Positions 43,914 to 64,000 of a stretch of 64,000 nt of DNA are shown one piece after another. The DNA lies in NCBI GenBank assembly GCA_038049695.1, contig CP142456.1, positions 23,222,501 through 23,286,500 on the forward strand. Direction: 5' to 3'. Position 1 is the stretch's first letter; every line of letters begins with the position of its first letter. Under the pieces are notes generated by a model, which ran no database searches, was not told the DNA's origin, and saw nothing but the letters and a program-made list of their open reading frames with translations. The position numbers and the translations under genes are program-made. This DNA comes from Cinnamomum chago (Eukaryota; Streptophyta; Magnoliopsida; Laurales; Lauraceae).

Positions 43914-44739
43914 TGTTGGAAAATGTTTCGCGGAAATTGTAAATAAATCAAAATATTAAAATAAAATGAGGAAAGGAAAGAAATGACCAAACAAATTGGT
44001 AGCTGAATCACAACTTTGAAGACACTTTCTTTAGGCAGATTTTGCCCCCACATAGGTGCAGATGGATTTCTGGACGTCTGCCTCAGGATAAGACGACTTG
44101 CTAATTAGATGATCTCCACCACTCGTGCACTAAAATGGATGAGAAACGCAAATCCCAAAAATCGCAGTCTTACAGCAGCTTGAAATTAAAATTCTCAAAA
44201 ACTTGGAGAGAGAGGAGAGAATTGTTTGAGATAAAGAAAGCCTTCACCCGGATGTCCTTACATAGGGCTTTTCGGGGAAGAGATTCGTTGAGGAGTCAAT
44301 TCCCAACGGATATGCCCACTTAAGAGTGCGCAACGGACACTTCCGTCGGTTAACTCTCGCGCAATAGATACCAATGGGTATCTCCAATGGAATACCATTA
44401 TTCTGCCATAAAGAGCAATGGAAAGGTTGTCTCTAACGGTCACAAAGAAATGGGCTTAGCAGATCCAAGTCAATTCCAGATCGACCCAAACTCAATCCAA
44501 CTGAGACCTAAAATAACGCATGCTCATGCGAGCCGGGTCGGGCCCACCCGCCACACAACCGGCTAGCCAGACGGTGCACACGAATTGAAAGTGTGTGGTC
44601 ACCGCTACCTAAGCCTTCTCCCGAGACTTACACTATAGTGATGAGTGTAAAAAATAATAAATGACTCTAAGAGAGTTCTCCACAACCTTAAATAAAGAAA
44701 AGAGAAAAACATGTGCTTTAATGCACAAAGATACCAACA
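43914..44739 (-). repeat. Copia E 3' LTR
   Basis: The left copy in window coordinates. Homology to 49202-50039 is evident throughout (AAATGTTTCGCGGAAATTG, CCCCCACATAGGTGCAGATGG, GGTCACCGCTA). In the sense direction the TATA region reads CCCTATGTAAGG, decayed relative to the other LTR. Confidence 0.9.
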
Positions 44740-45566
44740 ATCCCCCACACATTAAAGCATTGAAATAAAATATTGAAAAGAAAACGTTGTTGCTGCAAGA
44801 CATGCCTAGAGACTATGCATAAGTGAAGGTGAACTAAGTCTTGAACCTTCACATAGTGTAGTAAGTTTGAAATACTAGAACTCTATGGTGAACTTGGATC
44901 TTGAACCAAGAGTTCATTTAGTAAATCGTACCTATTACACATAGTCTCAAAAATTAGGGATTCCTATAGAACCGTGCACATTAACTGCCTTGTGCTATTC
45001 CGGTATTCATGAGCGCTCTAGAGAGTAACCTAATACTCTCATAGGAAACGGCCTGACTTCCACACTCATTTAGGTGTTCTCTATCAAGGATGCTCCTGTA
45101 CAACACCCCACTTATAAAAGAAATAGAGTATCACCGACTAATATCCTATATAGAGTATCACCGACTAATATCTAGGATATGAACATTTCACACCATAGGA
45201 ATGGGTATATACATAAGTAATGAAAATTTTGAAATGTTCCACCTTTGTCACCCAATGATAACTTCGTTTTTCCCATTGAACCCGTCCCTTGAGATCTCCA
45301 ATCAAACGGTTTGGGTGTCTGTTATTGGTGACTTGTCTTTTTTAGGCTTAAGTCACATTCCCCTCGATGTAGAAGTTACTCATTCTCTAGCGAGTCCCTT
45401 AGTTAGTGGATCAATCAATTGCAATTACTCCTTGCTTGAGTAATTGTCACAACAAATTGTGCCTCAGACGAATATATCTGGATTTACCATTATAGGTCTT
45501 GTTACTTATCTTGTCTATTGTATACCTTAAGTCATTATGGAGAGATATGGTTGGTACCGACTTATT

Positions 45567-46121
45567 CTACAAGGGAATGTTGGTCAATAGGTTCTTCAGC
45601 CATTCTGCTTCTTCTCCAGCTAAAGCCGTACCAATAATCTCTGAGTCCATAGTGGATCGAAATATACACATTTGCTTTTTATATTTCCAAGAGACGACTA
45701 CATTTCCTAAGGTAAACACATAGCCGCTTGTTGACTTAGATTCTTCTGAATTCGATATCCAGTTAGCATGGCAATACCCTTCTAGTACTGCGAGGTATCT
45801 CTCATAATGCAAACCGTAGTCAATGGTTCTCATCAAGTATTTAAATACCCAAATAACAAGCATCCAATGCTCATTATTGGGATTGCTTGTATACTTGCTC
45901 AACTTACTTACTGAATAAGCTATGTCAGGTCTAGTACAGTTCATTATGTACATTAAACATCCAATAGCTCTGGAATAATCTAATTGAGATACAATATTTC
46001 CTTTGTTCTTAGTTAATTTGACATTTGGATCAAAATGAGTGGAAACACCATTCCCTCCAAACATGTCAAATCTCTTAAGTACTTCCTCAATGTAGTGAGA
46101 GACTGGGATAGAATAATTCAT
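45567..46121 (-). pseudogene. Copia E RNase H domain
   Basis: A 184-codon frame. It holds [21 protein letters not shown], the [20 protein letters not shown] block (canonical D of the DAD/DW motif replaced around CHANW) and [31 protein letters not shown]. This is the C-terminal copia RNase H with the usual STMDSE-type step. It is detached from RT by frame breaks between 46121 and 46324. Confidence 0.85.
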
Positions 46122-46323
46122 TCATAATGTTTATGAATTTTTATCCCAAGTATCACATCAGCCTCACCCATATCCTTCATGTCAAACTTTGAACATAAGA
46201 ATTTCTCAGTATTCTCTACTAAATTTAAATCAGTACAAAAAATAAGCAAATCATCAACATATAAGCATATAATGATGCATGAACTACCAATGTGTTTAAA
46301 ATAGACACACTTATCTGACTCAT

Positions 46324-47702
46324 TTATTTTAAAACCATCGTTAATAAAACATGGTCAAATTTCTCATGCCATTCCTTAGGGGCTTGTTTTAGACCATACA
46401 AGGATTTAATTAATCGACAAACTTTGTTTTCTTTCCCCGATGAAGTAAATCCGTCGGGTTGCTCCATATAAATTTCTTCTTCTAATTTCCCATTTAAAAA
46501 TGCAGTTTTGACATCCATTGATGGATAACTGTATTGTGGATGGATGCTATCGCTATCAAGACTCTGATGGTTGTGATCCTAGTTACTAGTATATAGGTAT
46601 CAAAATAATCTAATCCTTCCTTTTGTTTGAATCCCTTTGCAACCAGTCTAGCTTTGAATTTTTCTATAGACCCATCAGTCCTTAATTTATTTTTTAAAAT
46701 CCATTTGCAACCCAAAGGTTTAGTACCCAGAGGAAGATCTACAAGTTCCCGAGTATGGTTGGATAAGATAGATTCTATCTCACTATTAAGGGCCTCTTTC
46801 CAAAAGGCAGCATTAGGAGACTGCATGGCCTCTTGATAGGTTGTGGGGTCACTTTTCAAAATATAAGTTAGAAAATTAGGACCAAAAGAGGTTTCTTTTC
46901 TAGGTCTCTTACTCCTACAGGGTTCAACATCTACTGAGTCCTTAGATCCTGACTCAATAACTTGGGCAAGTCTTCTATTACTACTACTAGTACCAGATAC
47001 AACTTGTTTGAAAGGAAAGTAGTATTCAAAGAAAATTGCATCTCGGGACTCAATGATGGAGTCTTTATCTTGTCCAGAGATAACAAGGAATCTATAGGCC
47101 TTACTATGGAGAGCATATCCTAAGAAAACACTCTCTTGGGTTTTGGGTCCAAGTTTGATCCTTTTAGGGCCAGGTACAGCCACATGGGCTAAGCACCCCC
47201 ACACTTTTAGGTATTCCAAGTTAGATGTTCTACCTTTCCATAACTCATATGGAGCTTCATTGGTCCTTTTAAAAGGTATCATGTTCAGAATGTGACAGGC
47301 TGTAAGGAGAGCTTTCCCCCACAAGTTCTCGGGTAGGCCCGAACAATTCAACATGGAATTTACTATTTCTATTAAGGTTCTATTTTTCCTTTCAGCTACA
47401 CCATTCTATTGTGGGGAGTAGGGGGCTGTCACTTCATGTATTATAACTAGGGTCTTATAGGTCTCTACAAATTCATTGGAGAGGTACTCACCTCCTCTAT
47501 CAGACCTCAAAGTCTTAACCTTTTTCCCTAATTGGTTTTCAACTTCAATTCGGAAAATGTTAAATTTTCCAAGAGCCTCAGATTTATTTTTAAGTAAATA
47601 TACATAAGAAAATATGGAAAAATCATCGATAAAAGTTATAAAATATTTCTTACCACCTCTAGTGATAATATTGTTTAATTCACAAATATCATTGTGGATC
47701 AA
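46324..47702 (-). pseudogene. Copia E integrase and reverse transcriptase
   Basis: The order on the minus strand is an integrase core (47702-47406: FITFIDDFSIFSYVYLLKNK, LRSDRGGEYLSNEF), a break near VTAPYSPQ, then 47354-46494 with the integrase C-part (NLWGKALLTACHILNMIPFK, LEYLKVWGCLAHV). The RT entry follows (WKEALNSEIESI, GCKWILKNKLRTDGS, KARLVAKGFKQKEGLDYFDTY). Next come MDVKTAFLNGKLEEEIYMEQPDGF and LYGLKQAPKEWHEKFD (46518-46324). The YVDD-type motif region (46200-46300) is outside any long frame. Multiple frameshifts; no working enzyme. Confidence 0.85.
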
Positions 47703-48055
47703 ACCCAGAAGTTTAGAACATTTTTCAACACTTTTGAAAGGATTTCTTGAAAACTTTGATTGAACACAAATTTCACAAGGATTTGGTTTGAAATCAACCC
47801 GAAGTCCATCATATTTTTCATATATGAATAATTTACATGTCCTAATCTAGCATGCCATAAATCAGGAGAGACAATAATGTAAGCAGAAGAAGAGGCAGTT
47901 TTATTACCAATAGTATTTATATTTAGCTTGAAAAGGCCTTCAGATATGTATCCTTTTCCTACAAAAGCTCCATTTTTTTAACAACAAATTTATTTGCCTC
48001 AAATACTAATTTGAACCCCATTTTTGCTCAACATTGAACCAGAAACCAAGTTCTT

Positions 48056-49160
48056 TCACACTTCTAGCACATGGAGCACTTCGGTCAAAGTCAAAAACTT
48101 GTCGGATGAGGGGTGAAGAATGACTTTCCCTTGACCAATTACTTTGGCCATTGAGGAGTTACCCATGTAGAGCTCTTGTCCATCTCCAACCTGCGCGTAG
48201 GAGACGAATGCACTTCTGTCACTTACAGATGTTCCAGGTTGCGCCTGTGTCAACCCACCAATCTCTACAATTGCTGACCAAGTTCACCTCTGTCACTACC
48301 GCCACAAAATTTTCTTCCATAAGATTGGCTTGATTTTTTTTCGTTTAATGTTTTTCCTGTGGCGGCATTCCTTTGCATAATGTCGCTTTTCCCCGTAGAC
48401 AAACATTCTATATCTTTTCTTTTGGCAATATCCTTGCGGGGCTTAAGGGCTTGTTTCTGGTTTTTCTTCTGAAATTTCTTGCCCTGGAAAGGATTGGCCT
48501 TGGAAATTCTCTGATCATTTTTTGCCTCGGTAAGATTGGCCTTACCCATATGTTCAGAATCCTTACACTTAGAATCACGGTCCCGATGATGTTCTTGGAT
48601 TCTGAGACGGACTATGAGATCTTCAAATTTCATCTCTTTTTCATGCGTTTCAATGTGATCCCAAAGTCCCCCCACGATGGTGGGAGTTTGTGAATGGTAC
48701 TGCCAACTACAAATTGTTCGGGTAATTCCATTCCTTCATTTTGGACTTCATGAATTATTTTCTAAAAATCTCTAACTTGTGTTATTACCGATTTTCCTTC
48801 TTCCATTTAAAGGTCTAGAAATTTCTCAATGACATACTTTTTGGTACCCGCATCCTTGGTAGCATATTCTTTTATGAATGTATCCCATAATTCCTTGGCG
48901 GTTTTGAATTTTGAAAATACACCATATAAGGAATTATCTAAATTGTTTAAAATCTTATTTTTGCAATCGAAATCATCAGATTTCCATTTTTTATTTTCAT
49001 AGGTACCAATGGGCCCATCTCCATATGGTTCGGGACAACCAGTTAATTGCACATGTGAAATTTTTATAACCTTGAGGAGATATTCCATTTTCATCCTCCA
49101 CATTTTGAAGTCCTTACCCTCAAAATTGAAAACCTTAGGGTAATAATCTCGAGCAGTCAT
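48056..49160 (-). pseudogene. Copia E gag and protease region
   Basis: Gag starts at 49160 (MTARDYYPKVFNFEGKDFKMW, then LWDTFIKEYATKDAGTKKYV) and stops at 48807. The continuing part 48675-48265 has LIVRLRIQEHHRDRD and a Lys-rich stretch where a zinc knuckle would be expected; the cysteines are largely lost. Protease traces are at 48253-48056 (AFVSYAQVGDGQELYMGNSSMAKVIG), which resembles the segment after the active site. Frames are separated by stops and shifts. Confidence 0.75.
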
Positions 49161-49201
49161 TTTAATTTATAAACAATTTTACCGCCGAAATCTGCCTAAA
49201 C

Positions 49202-50039
49202 TATTGGAAAATGTTTCGCGGAAATTGTAAATAAATTAAAATATTAAAATAAAATGAGGAAAGGAAAGAAATGGCCGAACAAATTGGTAGCCAAATCACG
49301 TCTTTGAAGACACTGTCTTTAGGCAGATTTCGCCCCCACATAGGTGCAGATGGATTTCTGGACATTTGCCCTAGGATAAGACGGCTTCCTGATCAGAAGA
49401 TCTCCACCACTCGTGCACTCAAATGGATGAGAAACGCGAATCCCAAAAATCGCAGTCCTACAACAGCTTGAAATTAAAATTCTCAAAAACTTAAAGAGAG
49501 AGAGAGAGAGGAGAGAATTGTTTGAGATGAAGAAAGCCTTCACCCGAATGTCCTTATATAGGGCTTTCTAGGGAAGAGACCCGTTGGGGAGTTAATTCCC
49601 AACGGATATGCCCATTTAAGAGTGCACAACAAACACTTCCGTGCGTTAACTCTCGCGCAACAGATACCAATAGATATCTCCAACGGAATACCATTATTCC
49701 GCCATAAAGAGCAGTGGAAAAGTTGTCTCTAACGGTCACAAAGAAACGGGCTCAGCAGATCCGGGTCAATTCCAGATCGACCCAAACTCAACCCAACTGA
49801 GACCTAAAATAACGCACGTTCATGAGAGCCAGGCCGGGCCCACCCGCCACGCAACCGGCTGGCCGGACGGCGCGCACACGGTGAAAGTGTGTGGTCACCG
49901 CTATATACCTAAGCCTTCTCCTGAGACTTACACTATAGTAATGAGTGTAAATAATAATAAATGACTCTAAGAGAGTTCTCCACAACCTTAAATAAAGAAA
50001 AGAGAAAAACATGTGCTTTAATGCATAAAGATACCAATA
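49202..50039 (-). repeat. Copia E 5' LTR
   Basis: It keeps a good TATA box on the minus strand (CTATATAAGG, about 49552-49561), so transcription should start near 49525. Its 3' boundary (49202) is directly followed in sense by GTTTAGGCAGATTTCG instead of a TGGTATCAGAG-type primer site. Confidence 0.88.
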
Positions 50040-50044
50040 TTTTT

Positions 50045-51081
50045 GTCACTCCCCCCAAACCCGATTAGAGATTAAACCAGATCCAAGGAGTGAAATTTAG
50101 GGTTAATTAAAACTTTTCGCAGCATCATAAGTTTGCTATGATGATGATGCCTCGTTTAATAAATGACTTGCGGAACTTTTCATAAATCAAATCATATATA
50201 AAATCAAGTTTAATTATATTCCTAGGATTTTGAATGCAGGGTCTCACTTAGTAGCTAGCTTTGGTAAATCTTGTATTAAAGAGGTTGTGTGGCGTGATAA
50301 TTTCCCGAAGTGGATGCATTATCCCCACCACTGATGTTTTGTTCTATTTTGTCCTTCTGTTTAATGAATCCGTCACTTTCTTAAAAAAAAAAGAAAGAAG
50401 AAGTTATCCTAGGGTCTTATTAAGGAGGTCTGTGATCTTCTAAATATGATAATATGATACGTTCCTATTTTCAGAGTCAGTTCAGTTGGCCATAGTTTAT
50501 CTTCTTTTTTTTTTTTTTTTTTTTTTTTCATTTTTAGTGTGAAAAGAGTTTGTAGTAGCTCAACATTCCCAGTTTAGGGACTGATGAGCAGCCTCAAGTT
50601 GCAAAAGTAAAGGGAAAGCGACCACACCAATAAGATTATTCAATGTTTTTTCTATTAATGGGTATGGGTTTTCCCCTCCAATCTTTGGTGTTGGAGTGAA
50701 TCATGACCGCAATCTTGGAGTGAGTTGATGAGGTTTCACACAGACGAAGAACAAATAGTTATCCAAGGTCCTCAACATCCAACAAATAGAAGTATAGTGC
50801 ATGCAAATAAAGTAATTGAGAATTTTACAACAACATGTTATGGGACCTGAAGTAAGGTCTAACTTTTTTTTGCTGTTGAAATATTGTTGAAAATTTTGGA
50901 TAGACCTGTACAAGTAGTTACATGTAAAGGACTTTTCATACAGAATTACAGTGCTTGGAACTGCTCTACTATATGGAGTTGAATTTTGGACAACAGATAA
51001 ACGGAATAGAGATAAATGGACAATGGATTAATAATAATAACAACGAACAGAATAGAGATAAATGGAAAATCGTAATGAGAA
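50045..51081. other. Intergenic stretch with poly(T) run and a possible LINE tail
   Basis: Near 50320-50395, TTTTGTTCTATTTTGTCCTTCTG followed by TTTAATGAATCC and an A-rich run resembles the 3' end of plant L1 LINEs (weak). A T-rich run of about 26 bases lies at 50503-50528. The beta-glucosidase gene ends at 51082, so the last part is its downstream region; a poly(A) signal would be expected below 51080 on the minus strand but no clear AATAAA context was chosen. Confidence 0.4.
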
Positions 51082-62810
<11,729 letters not shown>

Positions 62811-62862
62811 GGAATGGAACCCTTGCGAAGTCCGCAGAGAAGCCTTTGGAGAAGCTTAAGCT

Positions 62863-62870
62863 GTTTATAG
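62863..62870 (-). promoter_or_regulatory. Candidate TATA box of the beta-glucosidase gene
   Basis: On the minus strand CTATAAAC lies about 55 bp upstream of the start codon (62810), the right distance for a short 5' leader. The leader continues through CTTCTCC and TTCTCTG blocks to the ATG. Start site and strength are inferred. Confidence 0.55.
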
Positions 62871-64000
62871 GAGGAAATGGGAGTGGGTATGGTAAGTTGG
62901 CCTTGAAAGTGAAGGCTCAGTTTGTTTTTGTTTGAAGGGAAGAATAAAAGCCACTGCTTCTTGTGATATTCCTTGATGGGTAGTTGATGGCTGTCAATGC
63001 AAGCGTTGGGTGTAAGCTATATAGAGGCTCCAGTGATGAAGAGGGAACATTTGGCCAAATGGTTGAGTCTTGAAAGGAATTCTCATATGAAGGTGCTTTG
63101 GAGAAGGAAAAGATTGGTATGGAGGAAAAAAAATGCGTGGAGGACATATGCCGAAATGATGGGAATTTTGGCAGTTGGGGTGCTGCAGGAGCGCGTTGTG
63201 AACAGGTGTGTTTGTTTGGTTCTTTTTATGAAGTTTTGGGAATGTATTTGAAGGCTTTTTGAGGCGACGTGAAAGAGAAAATGAAAGAACTGTTGGGCCT
63301 AATTGTGGCCCACACGAGAGATTATTAACATGTGCAGCAAATTTGACCAACACACATGACAGCAATGTGATTTCAATTTCCACCAGTAGACGTGCGTTAC
63401 TAGAATGAGTCCCAATGTGCTTTTCTAGGCTAAACAACAACCTATCAATGTACTTTTCTAGGCTAAGCAATAACCTTTACAAGATGCTTTTCCTAGGCTA
63501 AACAATAACCTTTACAAAAGAATATTTTCTCTCAATGTTGTGCCTACACAAACACTTTAAGAGATACAATTAAAGCTCAATTACAATGCCTCTAAAATAG
63601 GCGAATATGAAATTGAAAATCTAACTCACACAAACACTATATGAATGCAAATGTGTATGCTCATGATGTGTGTGTGTGATAACTTCAATCAAGTTAAAAA
63701 GTAAGCTCAATCAATATATGCTCAAAGCATTTAAAAGTTTAAGGCACATAAAAGGTTTTGATTGAAGTAAAATGCAAACCACATGTATGAATACAAACGT
63801 GTTAATGAAATGAAAATCAAAGGCTCACAAGTTGTATGAAACTAATTAATTCTAAACATGTGATGCATGTGCAATGTTGTTTTTAAAACCAAATTAATTT
63901 AACTAATGTTTAAATGAATGAAAACAACAAATAAAGATTCAACCAAGTAAATGAATCATGTTATAAAAGAAATCAAAGATTTTGGCTAAGCATGATTAAA
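62871..64000. other. Upstream flank of the beta-glucosidase gene, no gene supported
   Basis: Frames of 76-158 codons on both strands near 62917-63470 overlap each other and show no family motif, so I do not call them. From about 63540 the sequence is AT-rich. Promoter elements of the minus-strand gene should lie in the first several hundred bases. Confidence 0.5.
63418..63520 (+). repeat. ~34-bp tandem repeat, three copies
   Basis: CTTTTCTAGGCTAAACAACAACC at 63419 recurs as CTTTTCTAGGCTAAGCAATAACC and CTTTTCCTAGGCTAAACAATAACC with spacing of about 32-35 bp. Confidence 0.8.

Larger units (their letters stand above)
43914..50039 (-). mobile_element. Ty1-copia LTR retrotransposon E, both LTRs present, interior broken
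   Basis: LTRs at 43914-44739 (826 bp) and 49202-50039 (838 bp) are clearly homologous, with ends TGTTGG..CCAACA (right copy TATTGG..CCAATA). Possible target duplication: TTTCT at 43909-43913 against TTTTT at 50040-50044. The interior on the minus strand runs gag, protease, integrase, RT, RNase H, the copia order. A purine tract GTGTGGGGGAT (44740-44750) adjoins the 3' LTR. Several frame breaks make it non-autonomous. It sits in a LINE fragment. Confidence 0.9.

Noticed and set aside
43692..43946. Independent small protein gene on the plus strand
   Set aside because: The reading matches the linker of LINE ORF2 and runs across the boundary of copia E's LTR at 43914.
62917..63470. Small gene upstream of the beta-glucosidase (frames on both strands)
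   Set aside because: Frames overlap on both strands, lack recognisable motifs and splice logic, and lie in the promoter region.

Overview
The window is nuclear DNA of a flowering plant. The evidence is long nested LTR retrotransposons with tRNA-iMet primer sites, two CACTA (En/Spm) DNA transposons, Ty1-copia wrecks, an RTE-type LINE and one host gene with GT-AG introns. Frequent GTGGG(G)CCCAC tracts on the right remind me of magnoliid genomes, but that is only an impression.

Layout. Bases 1-1693 are the tail of a long Ty3-gypsy LTR that enters from outside the window. Bases 2304-37902 are one composite locus built on a single Ty3-gypsy element (A, plus strand, Tekay/Del-like) bounded by the 5-bp target duplication ATAAA. 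Inside its 5' LTR sit (i) a second copy of the same family in opposite orientation (B, 3983-26183), whose reverse-transcriptase domain was split by a 16.4-kb CACTA transposon (C, 4380-20767, duplication GCA), and (ii) a 2.6-kb CACTA element without a transposase (D, 26480-29115, duplication AAC). The three remaining pieces of A's 5' LTR plus a 338-bp deletion add up to the 3085 bp of its 3' LTR, which supports this order of events.

Element C carries the two usual En/Spm genes: a TNP2-type transposase (six exons, two frameshifts) and a TnpA-like gene (six exons, one stop, one frameshift). It also carries intron-containing pieces of two host genes, one resembling CCR4-NOT subunit NOT1 and one resembling the N-terminus of mRNA-export factor RAE1. 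Three blocks inside it look like subterminal arrays of other CACTA-like elements.

From 37908 to 50400 lies a patchwork: a region with a ~147-bp tandem repeat, a decayed Tnt1-like copia element (F), a LINE fragment, and a copia element (E, 43914-50039) with both LTRs but a broken interior.

Bases 51082-62810 (minus strand) hold the one clear host gene: a family-1 beta-glucosidase with 13 exons that join into an uninterrupted frame of 461 codons plus stop. It spans 11.7 kb because introns 1, 3 and 12 are large. Intron 3 contains a 5'-truncated RTE LINE with a perfect 18-bp target duplication, and intron 1 has two MITE-like inverted-repeat elements. The rest, to 64000, is the upstream flank with no gene that I can support.
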